Below, in pieces: positions 1 through 11,379 of a stretch of DNA of 64,000 nucleotides. The position numbers and the translations under genes were made by a program. The DNA lies in NCBI GenBank assembly GCA_003008705.1, contig PDUO01000019.1:926552-990551 (forward strand), in the 5' to 3' direction. This stretch comes from Pezicula radicicola (taxonomy: Eukaryota; Ascomycota; Leotiomycetes; Helotiales; Dermateaceae). The notes beneath the pieces are model-generated. The model did not search any database. It was given only the letters and a program-made list of their open reading frames with translations, and was not told where the DNA came from. The number at the start of each line of letters is the position of its first letter. Position 1 is the first letter of the stretch.

Positions 1-1365
1 TACAACAGATTCCGTCTCTAGAGCAATAGGATGCAGTTCTAATTGCCGTAAGATTGTTTGATACAAAAACAACATGCACCCACTCTGGACGCTAGTCCAG
101 ACAAATCTTGGTCCGACACCTCGAAACCAACCAGCAATTCCTTCGTTCTTGTAAATAAGCTTTAAACCAATAAGGACAGATGAGGTGTCAAGGTTTATAC
201 AGCCTGGGCGAGGTGTGTGCGTCGAAGGTGATGATGTTGATATAGACCGTATCTGTTGCTTTAAAGCAGAAGCAGGGGATTGGGCATTCGCAATAGGAGG
301 TATAGCTGGTTGCGCAGAAGTGGCCTTGACAACTGGCATGGAGGAGGGATTGACCTGCGTCTGAATCCTGGTTTTCACCACATCAAGTGGACATGTAATC
401 ACTCCAGCAAGTCCTCCAGCTGCGGCTCCTGTCAACAACTCTAATGGCAGTCCAATTTCTCTGCTCTGTTTCCATTGTCTAGCCCAAGTCTGACCTTGCT
501 CATAGAAAGTAAATTGCAAAGCCGAGAAAGGAAGATCTCGGAAGATGGTGGCTTTGTAGCCATAAAAGAGTGCAGAAAATCCCTCCTGGCGGACTATCGT
601 CCTAACTGCATGAGAAGTTCCTTTGTAATTATAGCCAGATTTGAAGAATGGGTTATTATACCGTCCTTGCAGTTGTAGGCGGGTCTTAAGTACTTCCGAC
701 GGAACATAGATGAAGGATGCGGCAAAGTCCGCAACAAATCCTGAGATATGTCAGTCCACGAAGATGAAGTTTGAATGCTTTATACAAACTTACCACTGGT
801 GAGATATGCCAATTGCGGCGTGACTCCACTGTCTATCATATGTCTTTTGCTGTACTCATATGTCCCGAAAAAGATGATAGTCCCCGGAAATGACCCAAGT
901 AAAGCCGGGAGCCAACCTCCATATAACCCTCGCCGTATTCCTTCTTGTCGAAATATTGTACTGTACGATGATGACATGGAAGTGTACTTCGGCGGAATGT
1001 GCGGATCTCCTTGCTGGCGTGTCTTGACTGTATCCAAAGAGTGCATCAACAAATCACCAGTTGTCCCTCCAATTCCACCAGCGATCATGGACTATTTTAA
1101 TCAGCATGATTTTCTAAGAATTGCGAATTGTGCATCTTACGTGTAAGTAAGGCGGCCTTCCCTCGTCCTCCTCCTCGATCGCTTTCGGTGCCATGGTTTT
1201 CGACTTGAAGGCTCTTGTTCGACCTGTGACATCGGTAAAATCGCCCTTCCCTTCTGACAGTCCATCATCGTCCAAGTTGAAGCCGCTGCGATTTCCCTGC
1301 TGCGAGACGGATGACCCTGAAGTTCCAGAAGAGAAGATATTGGATATTCTCGAGGCCAGGGACAT
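1..1365 (-). CDS. MME1: Mitochondrial carrier, MME1 (YMR166C)-like, C-terminus beyond window
   Basis: Inner-membrane solute carrier of the SLC25 family; the yeast relative MME1 has been linked to mitochondrial magnesium export. Exons 1141-1365, 794-1091 and 1-740 (minus strand) join in frame with introns of 49 and 53 bp, giving 421 residues before the left edge. Three carrier repeats are visible: a first repeat with MHSLDTVKTRQQG, a second with YVPSEVLKTRLQLQG, a third with CPLDVVKTRIQTQ, each the PxD/SxxK-type signature. The stretch GLYGGWLPALLGSFPG and GPRFVWTSVQS near the end match the MME1 subgroup rather than Pet8 or general carriers. A serine-rich leader of about 70 residues precedes repeat one. 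A Pro/Ser-rich loop of roughly 45 residues splits the third repeat. The start codon faces the next gene, so the two share a promoter of about 300 bp. Substrate is inferred from subgroup only. Confidence 0.88.
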
Positions 1366-1661
1366 TGCCCTTCCCCAGTTTCAAATTGGGTCTCCCGTCA
1401 GGACCACACTGCCGGACAGTTGAGGAGGATATTGAAAATGACGAGTGAACTGCGCAATAATTGTTGGATGTCAGGCTTGAGCCGACTGAATATCAAATAT
1501 TCTTTGTACGGGTGAATATAACACCGATGAAAATAGACGCGATTAGCGCGGTCCAGTCGGCTGCCTACAGAGACGTCGCTCTGAAGGTACCCTTTCACGA
1601 CCCTTTGTATCTCCAGCATTCAAGGGAATTTGTCAAGACTCGACTTCTCAAAACCTATAAG

Positions 1662-2213
1662 ATGGCTGTACCTAAAATGTCACAACTTCACCCCGGAACG
1701 AACGTGAATATTGTCTTGAAAGCAGACCAGAAAACTGGAAAGCTCACAACTGGGAACATTTTAGATATCTTGACAAGAGGCGATCATCCTCGTGGGATTA
1801 AAGTCAGGCTGACTAGTGGACTGATTGGAAGAGTACAGAGCATTTCTTCTGTGTCTGAAGCAACTTCAGCAGCAGCTTCCAACACTATACCACTGGTGCC
1901 ATCAGAATATACGTCCACAGCGCAGCAAGGGCGAGCAAAACCAGTTTTTAAATTACAGGACGATTACAGAAATGACCCGACCCCTCAGGAATCACTTAGT
2001 CTTGAAGACTACATCAAACCTGCACGAAAGAAGGGCAAAAAGAAGGCTGCCATTGCCCATTCAGCTCCTACCGAAGCCGAGGATAACAATGTAAAGACAC
2101 AAGCAGAACTTCAAATTGAATTTCCTAGCATCGACTCTGCCTTGATAGCTGCGATATTAGCAGATCATTCAAACGTCCAGGAAGCGAGAGAAGTTTTGGG
2201 GGCCCTCTCTTGA
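1662..2213 (+). CDS. YwbE-like (DUF2196) protein with C-terminal CUE-like domain
   Basis: Single-exon protein of 183 residues. The N-terminal half (about residues 10-60) matches the bacterial YwbE/DUF2196 repeat: a hydrophobic strand, then DQKTGKLTTG, then RGDHPRGIKVRL and GLIGRVQS. That domain has no settled function. The C-terminal 40 residues (IEFPSIDSALIAAILADH, then a second short helix) look like a CUE ubiquitin-binding fold, with the FP and terminal L residues expected for it. A Lys-rich stretch (PARKKGKKKA) lies between. The frame is open further upstream to 1461, but I chose the ATG at 1662 because the upstream part is not domain-like and the conserved domain starts just after it; the ATG at 1677 is an alternative. 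Ubiquitin binding is inference. Confidence 0.8.
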   Translation: MAVPKMSQLHPGTNVNIVLKADQKTGKLTTGNILDILTRGDHPRGIKVRLTSGLIGRVQSISSVSEATSAAASNTIPLVPSEYTSTAQQGRAKPVFKLQDDYRNDPTPQESLSLEDYIKPARKKGKKKAAIAHSAPTEAEDNNVKTQAELQIEFPSIDSALIAAILADHSNVQEAREVLGALS

Positions 2214-3252
2214 TCTGAGGTGGAATCTGAGCTTGTGACAAAGGAGAACAGTTGTCACAAGACCGCTTCTCGATGTGCTGGATAACTTTTGGAACTGTAG
2301 TCAAATTTTGGGAAAGGCACGAATTGCGTGCGAACATTGACACGTCATGGCAGCTCTACCCTCTGCCTGGGGATTCCTACACGTGCTGAGAATGGCGTGT
2401 CTACAGAGGCCGAGAGAGTGAGCATTGGGCTTTCGTGACCTTCATGGTTCCGGAGTGAATGGTGAGTTCGCATGGGCATTGCAACATCTTCTTTTATCTC
2501 AACATCATCTCCAAATCTCTGCCGTATTAATCGCTTTGTAAGTGATGATTTTGGATAGATATCTAGTGAGATATAAGAGAAAGATTTAAGTAGCTCACTT
2601 GATTTGAGTAGCTCACTTGCCCTACTCCAAAATGATCTCTGACAAACAAATTCGTACGGCATCCTAATTCCTAACTTAAATGTATTTAAGAATGTGAAGC
2701 CGCTAACATGTTTCTAGAGTTCACGAAGACTGAGTTCTAGTTCTCTAGGAGCGTTATACTTGTCAGGGTTCACAATGTATCGTACCTAGACATAGCAAAG
2801 TTCCCATGGCTCTACAAGCATTAAATCAAAAACTTAGATTCAAGGGAGTTGCTCAAATACTGCATTCTACACAAAGTTATTTCAATATTTATAAGAATGT
2901 ACATTGAGTATTAGCCCTAGAGTAGAAATCCCGTAGCGGTTTACAATGACTCAGTATGCTTGTATTTCCCGCAGCAACCCAATGACCATAATTCTGCTCG
3001 AATCTAATGATGGCAGCTACCTAACCCTGGGTTCTTGGAACGGGAGTTTGTTGGGTTTGAGGCCATTCAATCTCATGACTAGACGTTGGTCGAACAAACT
3101 CCAATCGAGCTGCTTCCTGCGCTGTTCTCTCGACATTACCTGTCCGGAGAGTTTCGTTATGAGAAATTTCTAGCTACATCAATATTTCTGCAGTAGGACT
3201 GCGGCTTCAAAGAGGGTAGTGGGTAGTTGGAGCACTTGTCCACTATACCTCA
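2214..3252. other. Intergenic region between two 3' ends, holding a MITE
   Basis: Convergent 3' ends of the YwbE-like gene and IMP2 face each other here. The only structured content is the inverted-repeat element at 2522-2659. The rest (2660-3252) shows no convincing coding frame. Confidence 0.6.
2522..2659 (-). mobile_element. MITE-like element, full copy A (138 bp)
   Basis: Read on the minus strand the element starts CCGTACGAATTTGTTTG and ends with the degenerate inverted copy, TTAATACGG. It aligns along its whole length with the copy at 49603-49737: shared blocks include AGAGATCATTTT, two tandem units of the form CAAGTGAGYTACTYAAATC in the middle, and CTCTTAT. It has no coding capacity. 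No clear target-site duplication is seen; both full copies are preceded by CTG on one side. The right terminal repeat has decayed more than the left one, so this looks like an old insertion. Confidence 0.75.
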
Positions 3253-3893
3253 TTACCACTGATGGGCATATTTTTGCCCTCTCTGCAAAACTTTTGTTCG
3301 CCCCTTGAATTCCCACCAGCGCACTCTTCCAAAGCTATTCCAAGGATAAAGTACATGTGTGACCTTTCCAGTGATAAGACTCATGGCAATAGGTCCGTAA
3401 TAATTACTATCCATGCTAGCCTCTCGATCCCTATTATCACCCTCGACCCAAACATGCCCAGTTGGAATATCAGCGATTGGATATGGATATGGTGCTCGAG
3501 TATAAACTCTATCCCCGGGTAAAGCAATGATACGCTTAACGGCCAATACTTCGGGATGATCAGGGCTCCTATAATTGATTGTGAGTCAGATGTTGAAGAT
3601 GTAAGATGGAGAGCTCACCAGAATGTCACTATCATGCCACGCTGGAGATTTTCAACCGGTTTCCATTTGTTGACAAGTCCGAGATCTCTCTTCAACGACT
3701 CATTAAAACCGGTGTTGAGGAATGGGTACATGGAAGCGCCATTGATGACAGCAACCTCGCAAACGTAAGTGTTGATGAAGATACAAACCGGAAGCCAAGT
3801 TGCGATTCCGAAGAGGGTGTAGGAGAAATCGCGCACGAAAGGCCGGTATCGAGATCCTCCTCGGAGAGCTGAAGAAAGTCGAAAATAGGACAT
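3253..3893 (-). CDS. IMP2: Mitochondrial inner membrane protease subunit 2
   Basis: Type I signal-peptidase-like serine protease that matures proteins on the outer face of the inner mitochondrial membrane, normally with IMP1. Exons 3619-3893 and 3253-3568 splice (50-bp intron) into 196 residues, close to the usual size. Residues 25-45 form the single membrane anchor. The catalytic serine is in NGASMYPFLNTG (Ser54 by my count) and the general-base lysine in AVKRIIALPGD (Lys103). The later EGDN...SMDSNYYGPI box is the usual S26 family box E. An upstream in-frame ATG at 3911 would add six residues; I prefer 3893 because MSYFR fits relatives better. Confidence 0.92.
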
Positions 3894-4254
3894 GGCAGCC
3901 AGAAACCACACAGGTTGAGCTGTCGTTCACAATGGGACTGCTGTACGAAGTATAGGCTCGAGCTTGAGCTTTCTTGCTCGGCTGACAACAAAAGAACACA
4001 GCCTCGTGGGCAGGGCTGGGGAATTTTCTCAGTTCCAGGCCACCATTTCATTCATACACATATTAATCAAGTATTGGGAAAAGGTACACACGGAAATTGC
4101 TGACGTTCATCACTTCATACAATCCAGAGAATTTGGCTCCTGTACCGCTGGAGCTCTATAGCCCTGTGTGCGCCCTTAAATGCAATCAATGTCCCTAAAT
4201 CCAGCCCAGACAGGCAATGACCAGAACGCTTTTGATGAATCCCCCGAAATGCAT
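3894..4254. other. Upstream region of IMP2 and 3' end region of eIF2 alpha
   Basis: A 361-bp gap that must contain the IMP2 promoter and the eIF2 alpha terminator. No gene, RNA or repeat is apparent. Confidence 0.5.
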
Positions 4255-5358
4255 TTACATAACCTCAACAGCGTTCTCGTCGCTCTCACTCAAACTCTCA
4301 TCTCCGCTGACTTCGGCATTTTCTCTCTCGCGCTTCTCCATAAGTGCTTGCAGCTCCGCGTCGTCGTTTTCTGTGACTGCCTTTGGCTCCATCTTTACAA
4401 CGCAATTTCCACCGGCTCCCTCGATGTTTTTCTGAATATCGACAATTGCCGCCTCCAAGACTGAGATGCCAGTGTGCTTTTCTAAGCATGTGCTTGTAAG
4501 GACGTACAGAGGTGGCGAGACAAGCTTGACCTTGACCTGGTTGTCTGGAGTATTTCTGGCTTCAGCAGTTCGGAGAGCAGTCTTTACAGCATCAATTCCT
4601 TCGTATCCAAAGCAAGTGACCTCAACATCGGCTCGAACTTTGGTAGGCTGCGGTGTGAGTCGCTTGCCAATGTAGGACTTGAGCTCCTCGGCGATTACCT
4701 CACTTGGGAATGAGATATCTTGCCAGACATCTGGATTTCTAGCCTGATATTAATTATTTTCTAAATAAGGGATGTAGATTACATACGTAATGGAGAGCTT
4801 GAATGCATCAACGGAGTGTCCGTACTTCTTGTTCAGTGGCCATGCAATGCGCTCGTATAGATCTTCAATTGGGTGTGATGTCTTCTCAGCAACATGGCGC
4901 ATAATCGAATGAACCATCTTGCTCTTGTTGTACCGCTCCTCACATTTGATAATATCTTCTGGAGACACTCTTCGCTTTGAGAGATCAATGTAGCCTATTC
5001 ACGCATTTTTGTCAGCTCTTGGAAGCCGAAATGCCCACATCCTCAATGTCCACGCGCATACCTTTCTCCTTGTCAACTCTGAGAACAACCACAACCTCAT
5101 TGCGTCCCACTCGAATGAGTTTTTGGATACTTCGGATACGACGTCTCGACAATTCGGAGAGCAGAATCATGCCATCAATGTTGTCGTATTCTAGAAGCTT
5201 GACATATGCTCCCATCTCAGCGATCTACGGACCACAGATTAGCTAACTACGCAGAATTTTTGAATCTCAACCACTCCTACCTGCTTTACGTTCACCATCA
5301 CAAAGCTGTCAATCTCTGGAAACTTCTCCTCATAGAAGCGGCAATTTGTCAAAGACAT
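4255..5358 (-). CDS. SUI2: Translation initiation factor eIF2 subunit alpha
   Basis: Regulatory subunit of the eIF2 GTPase that delivers initiator tRNA to the 40S ribosome. Exons 5281-5358, 5062-5224, 4787-4994 and 4255-4738 join in frame (introns 56, 67 and 48 bp) to give 310 residues, the normal family length. The N-terminal S1 domain contains [15 protein letters not shown]; its Ser52 including the initiator Met is the Gcn2-type phosphorylation site (Ser51 of the mature protein). The helical middle domain follows ([20 protein letters not shown]), then the alpha-beta C-terminal domain ([20 protein letters not shown]) and an acidic tail. For the last intron I chose the acceptor giving SITNPDVWQD, which fits the family; the CAG five bases upstream shifts the frame. 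Start lies 476 bp from the divergent NTE1. Confidence 0.96.
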
Positions 5359-5834
5359 GATTGCGGATTTGGCGCAGTGTCGCGCAGAGTAACCAAGAGT
5401 TTTTCTTTTTCTTTTTGGGCGCTTCCTTGCTTAGAATACCAGTGTATTGAACGTGGGGTATGGAATCGGGTTGGTAAAGGTCTATGTGTAGGCTTTGTGT
5501 GAAGAACTATTTGCCATTCAACATCGCAGACTCACAAATGGATTTCATCAGCTTGGTGGGATGGATGGCGCACGGATCGCCTATTGACCTGAGTCACGAA
5601 TCATAACGGGAGCACATTTAATGCGATCGCCGTGCCGAAGTTGACCCACTACCGCGTTACTTCTTTGAGGGAGCTTGCTTGTGACTTTCGAGACCATTAC
5701 ATATCTCGACTTCTTCGCGCCTCAACAACACGACCAGTACCTGCACTCTGGACTTAGAATGCCATCCCAACCAAGAGAGGGCTGAAGTGCCAGAATAGCC
5801 AGCAGGTGTTTCGTAGTACATCTAAACCGCAGCC
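5359..5834. promoter_or_regulatory. Shared divergent promoter of eIF2 alpha and NTE1
   Basis: A 476-bp interval between two divergently oriented start codons. It must drive both genes. It holds a T-rich tract around 5400-5415. I recognise no specific regulator site. Confidence 0.5.
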
Positions 5835-8800
5835 ATGGACACTGTCTCCTCTGTACTCCAGAGCTCTGTGAGCTCGCTGAGTTCGACAGGTTCAGCAAAT
5901 CCACCAATGGCTACAGGTGCCTTGGCCACGACTCTGGAGTCGGTGGACTCCCAGGTGACAAGATCGTGGCTTGGGATGTTTGGAAGAATGATACTCTTCT
6001 TAATTAAAGTCATTCCGGGAGTTCTATATTGGCTCATTACCTTTACTACTATCACGGTGCCAACATTCCTCTTTACCTTGTTTTCGACAAGTTTGACGTT
6101 CACAATGAATGCAACGACGCTGTAAGTACCCATATCACGAATCTAGATATTTGCTAATACAAGCCAAATAGCATGCTGATTATGGTCGTGTTTGTATCAA
6201 CCGTAAGCTGGTTCGTCCGCTACCGGTTCCTCAATATGTATGCTCGCCTCCCTCCTGAACCACAACGAAAAGAGCCACAAATCGATTTGTACCCAGACAC
6301 TCAAGAAGAAGGCAACAAGTCAGGACTCTCCAACTATTTAGATGAATTCCTTAGCGCTATAAAAGTGTTTGGTTATTTGGAGAGGCCGGTATTTCATGAG
6401 CTTACACGATCAATGCAAACGAGAAAGCTTATAGCTGGAGAGACTATGAATTTGGAAGAGGAAAAAGGCTTTTGCTTAGTTGTGGATGGCCTGGTGGAGA
6501 TATTTGTCAAGTCGGCACGGGAAACCAGAGGTTCGGATTCCGAGCCGTACATATACGACCCTGACAACTCATCGGATAGCGATGGTGGCGATACTCGAGG
6601 TAGTGGGCATCAAGGCTATCAATTACTGACCGAAGTTAAGAATGGTGCCCCCATGTCATCTTTGTTTTCTATCTTGTCGCTTTTCACAGAAGACGTGAAA
6701 CTTAGGAGCACCGAGGATGACGAGATAGAAAATGGCACAGCTAGTGCAGGATATTCTGGGCAGAGGTTTCCAGCGAGTGCAGGTTTCAGTCATAGCCATG
6801 ACACCCCGCCATCCTTACCGACGAGTCCAATATATGGGGCTCCCAGCCAGAATGGAGAGTCAAGTAGGCGTGGCCGTCGTTCTTCTACTATGGCGAGCTC
6901 AACAGCTGGAGGCACCTTGCCGCGTGTCCCTCCGCTATCCCTAGACCAATCTACAGGCCATCAGAAACAGCGGCCTGGACCGCGTAGAGCCAAGACCAAT
7001 TCCGTGCATCCAGATATTGTAGCCAGGGCTACTGTTGACACAACAATTGCGGTGATTCCAGCAAGTGCCTTTCGTCGCTTAACTAGAGTTTACCCAAAAT
7101 CAACTGCACATATTGTGCAAGTTATTTTGACAAGACTACAAAGGGTCACTCTTGCCACTGGTCACTCATATCTTGGCTTGACCAGTGAGGTACTTCGGAC
7201 CGAGAAACATATGAACAAATATACGACTTATGAGTTGCCTAATTTCCTTCGCGGTGATGCATTAGAAAGACTTAAGGAAAAGTTCATTCGGGAAAGGGAA
7301 AGAATTGGAGCTGAGGAAGGTAGCAAAGGCATTGCCCTACACAATGCAAATGCTGGCCGTAGAAGAAGGTCGAGCGCCAGTCTTCGGAAAGAAGCAACTT
7401 TGCATGCATTGACTGCCAAGGCTTCCCCAAATACATCGACAACGACTCTTCAGAATCTTCAAAATCGCGAGAATGGCGTGAGTCCAAGCCCTGGAGATCT
7501 TCTCACGAATATTCAAATGTCTCGAAGTGGTGGTAAAAGGAATATGTCTAGTGGAGCTCCATTTAATCAGCAATGGCAAGGACCCCAGGTCTTCCAGCAC
7601 GATAGCCAGAGTCCACTTGCGCAACGAAGCTTCAATCCATTTACCCCGACAAACCATCCACGAACTTCACACCGACAAGACTCAATAGATGAGGACTCGA
7701 TGTTCCGCTCTTCCGTTCTGGAATGTATTTTCAAGGCTATCGGCCTTACAAATGCTAATAATGCGTTAAGAATGTCAGATTCCGTGGAAGCCTCACCAAG
7801 GCTTGTATCTTACGACCAGAAGAGGCAAAAGGCGGTTTTTAGTAGTAATGCTTTTGGATTCATCGATCCTTACGAAGGCTCGGCAGATGGTGAAACTGAG
7901 TCCATGACATCCAGTGGCATGAGTACTACGAATTTGAGCACTCGAGGTCTAGCAAACGAGCTAAAGGATGATGTTGAGATAGTGTACTTTTCAAAAGGCT
8001 CAGTACTCGTGGAGCAGGGCGAGCGAAATCCAGGCCTATATTATGTCATCGATGGCTTTCTGGACGTAAGTGTTCCAGCAGATGAGAACTCCGACTCTAC
8101 AGTGCTCGGCCAGTCTCATCCTTCGGTTTCTAGCAAGCATCTGCAAGAACAATTTACGCCATTGGCACGAGCGAAAACAGGATCATCACAAGCTTCTGGG
8201 CCTTCTGGTGCTACTAAAATGAATGAGAGTAAGAAGCGGAAATCAGTTGGCCGGCGGAGTCTGGCTCTGATCAAACCTGGTGGTATTGCAGGCTACATTG
8301 GAACGATATCTTCATACCGATCCTTCATCGACGTTGTTGCCAAGACCGATGTATATGTTGGCTTTCTACCCAGATCATCCTTGGAAAGAATCGTTGAGAA
8401 ATACCCTGTTGTACTTCTCACAATGGCGAAACGTCTCACGAGTTTATTACCCCGACTTATCTTACACATTGACTTCGCTCTGGAATGGGTACAAGTCAAT
8501 GCTGGTCAAGTTATCTATCACCAGGGTGATGAAAGCGACGCGATTTATATTGTCTTGAATGGTCGGCTACGGCTAGTTTTGAATAATGACGAGGCCGGTA
8601 TGAAGGTTATGGGCGAGTATGGCCAGGGTGAAAGTGTAGGTGAGCTTGAGGTCATGACTGAGTCAGTCAGACCTGCTACGCTTCATGCAATTAGAGATAC
8701 TGAGCTTGCAAAATTCCCACGAACTCTCTTCAACAGCCTTGCACAGGAGCACCCTGGAATCACCATCAAAATTTCTAAGATAATCGCTTCGAGAATGAGA

Positions 8801-10657
8801 TCTCTAGTAGAAGATCCAGTGTTTGTGCAAGGGAAGGAGAAGACAACGGGGGCGACTAACAACAAAGTGTCTTCTACTGTCAACCTTCGTACAGTGGCTA
8901 TTCTGCCAGTGACAGCGGGTGTGCCTGTCATTGAGTTTGGCAGTCGTTTGATGAATGCCTTGACACAAATTGGTGCTACAAATGGAGTAACTTCCCTCAA
9001 TCAGGCAGCGATTCTTAACCATCTTGGAAGGCACGCTTTCAGCCGCATGGGTAAGCTCAAGCTGACACAGTACCTCGCTGATCTAGAGGAAAAGTATGGT
9101 CTTGTGCTCTATGTTGCAGGTACGTAGCCTTTTACTTTTTGTGCGCATTCGGCAAATGATGATTTCATTTTAACAACGAGATCCTTCAATGAAGACTACA
9201 ATTCAACAACTCTAATTTTTTCCTGAATGCCAAGCAAGCTGTTCATAATACATCTGCATCACATTCAGAGATGTTAGCTAATTGAAGATACAGACACCAA
9301 TGTGAATTCACCTTGGACTCAAACTTGCATCAGCCAGGCAGACTCCATTCTACTTGTTGGTCTAGCTGAAGGATCACCTGCAATCGGAGAGTATGAACGC
9401 TTTTTACTTGGGATGAAAACTACAGCCAGAAAGGAGTTGGTGCTATTGCATGCGGATCGGTTCTCCCCGCCTGGTCTCACACGAAATTGGCTTCGGAACC
9501 GCGTATGGATCAACGGTGGTCATCATCACGTCCAAATGGCATTCAGACCAAATTCCGTACCCGTCCACCCACAGGCGAACAGATTCGGGAAGGCAATCAA
9601 ACAACGAGTCCAAGTCTTGCAGGCCGAAATTCAAAAGTACACTTCACGAAGAGTACGACAAATACCACTTTATTCAGCAGAGACTCCTTTCAAAGGTGAT
9701 TTCCATCGTATTGCTAGACGTCTCGTTGGTAAATCCGTCGGCTTGGTTCTTGGTGGCGGCGGTGCGCGTGGTATAGCACATGTGGGCATCATCAGAGCTA
9801 TTGAAGAAGCCGGTATTCCCATTGACATTATAGGAGGAACATCTATCGGATCTTTCATTGGAGCTCTATACGCGCGTGATGCAGACGTAGTACCAATGTA
9901 CGGTCGCGCGAAGAAATTTGCTGGACGCATGGCAAGCATGTGGCGCTTTGCACTTGATCTTACGTATCCATCAGCATCGTACACCACAGGGCACGAATTC
10001 AATCGCGGTATTTTCAAGACTTTTGGCGATACACAGATTGAGGACTTTTGGCTCGAATTCTACTGTAACACCACCAACATCAGCAAAAGTCGATCCGAGA
10101 TACACACTAGCGGATATGCCTGGCGGTATGTCAGAGCGTCGATGTCGCTTGCAGGCTTACTTCCACCTCTGTGTGATGAGGGTAGCATGCTTCTAGATGG
10201 CGGGTACATCGACAACTTAACCGTGCCGCATATGAAGTCACTAGGTGCAGATGTCATTCTCGCGGTCGATGTTGGAAGTCTGGACGATGATACTCCTCAG
10301 ACTTTTGGAGATTCTCTTTCGGGATTCTGGGCCTTTGCAAATCGTTGGAATCCCTTCTCTTCATTTCCCAACCCGCCAACCTTGGCTGAGATCCAAGCAA
10401 GATTGGCCTATGTTTCCAGCGTAGATGCACTGGAGCGCGCCAAGATGACACCTGGATGCCTCTACATGAGGCCGCCTATCGATGATTATGGCACGCTGGA
10501 CTTTGGGAAGTTTGATGAGATCTACCAGGTCGGATATAAATATGGACAGGAGTACTTAGATAAGATGCGAACTGAAGGGGTACTTCCATTAGTAGACGAG
10601 ACGGAGGAAAAGAAGGCGTTAAGGAGGACCATGGCTCCACGACGGGCGAGTATTTAA
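5835..10657 (+). CDS. NTE1: Lysophospholipase NTE1 (patatin-type, cyclic-nucleotide-binding-like domains)
   Basis: ER-membrane phospholipase B that deacylates phosphatidylcholine to glycerophosphocholine, the fungal form of neuropathy target esterase. Exons 5835-6121, 6172-9119 and 9294-10657 join in frame to 1532 residues, the usual size. Two hydrophobic segments lie in the first 125 residues. Cyclic-nucleotide-binding-like domains follow: one interrupted by long Ser-rich inserts (about 150-420), then two near 680-830 and 850-960 (for example [20 protein letters not shown]). The C-terminal patatin domain has the oxyanion motif [14 protein letters not shown], the nucleophile elbow GGTSIGS (Ser1262 by my count) and DGGYIDN (Asp1380). 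The second intron is 174 bp, longer than the local norm. The C-terminus ends in an Arg-rich tail. Confidence 0.96.
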
Positions 10658-11379
10658 ACGGCTGGCATTGCTCTTGCTTGGCGTTATGGGAAGCAGCATT
10701 TTGTGATGGGCGTTTGGAAAAGAAACTATACCCCCACATTCTTGTCTTGGTATGACGTGGACGGCAACACACAGAGGTGTACAAGTAGGTAGAGAGAAAA
10801 CCACGCTTTTCCTGTAGGGAAGTTAAGGTACCCTACTGCATCAGCATGGTCTCACAGCATGCCATCCATGCCATGCCATGCCATGCTAATTATTCAATTC
10901 CAATTCTCCTGTAGGCTGTGGTCACTCACCCTCGTGCGAGGTGTAAACGAAAAGTTCGGCAAGCTGCAGGAAGCCATGAAACTGTTACATAGGTAGGTCG
11001 GTATTTCCAGAATGACTACTCTACTCTACTCTCTCCTATTCATTCGTTTACTTCCTCCTTTGCACCCTCGGCCATGCCTCCTCTCTTTCAAATTCAACAC
11101 TGGAAGCCGAAGAGAGATGCCACGCCCACGCCGTCCTCCGAAATTCTCCCCGGCGCTTGCCGACGGATCTCAGCTTTGATGGCGGGTCTAATCACGTGCC
11201 TCATTCACCAGACTCGCTCTTTTTGGGCCTTTGTTTCAATGCAAAATGCTTCCTTCTTTTATTCCAAAGTCAAGAGTTTCCTGGTCATCTCCACAGCCTC
11301 CATAACTTCCTCCAGGTCAACTTTCAACTCTTGGTCTGTCTCAACCAGGAAGACTTTCCATTATCAAGGTAGGCTCGTG
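10658..11379. other. Intergenic region with CCATG repeat and guanine deaminase promoter
   Basis: Four tandem CCATG units lie at 10866-10885. The part from 11074 is open in the guanine deaminase frame but reads as a leader, not a domain. Pyrimidine-rich tracts (CTCTACTCTACTCTC around 11020) suggest the promoter and transcription start. Confidence 0.5.

Noticed and set aside
1461..1661. Upstream extension of the YwbE-like protein to an earlier start
   Set aside because: The added 67 residues show no domain pattern; the conserved domain begins just after the ATG at 1662.
2345..2662. A 105-codon frame covering the MITE copy A
   Set aside because: The ELLKSSELLKS repeat is a translation of the tandem core of the element, not a protein motif.
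4739..4743. First CAG as acceptor of the last eIF2 alpha intron
   Set aside because: It puts the final exon out of frame, whereas the next AG restores the conserved SITNPDVWQD.
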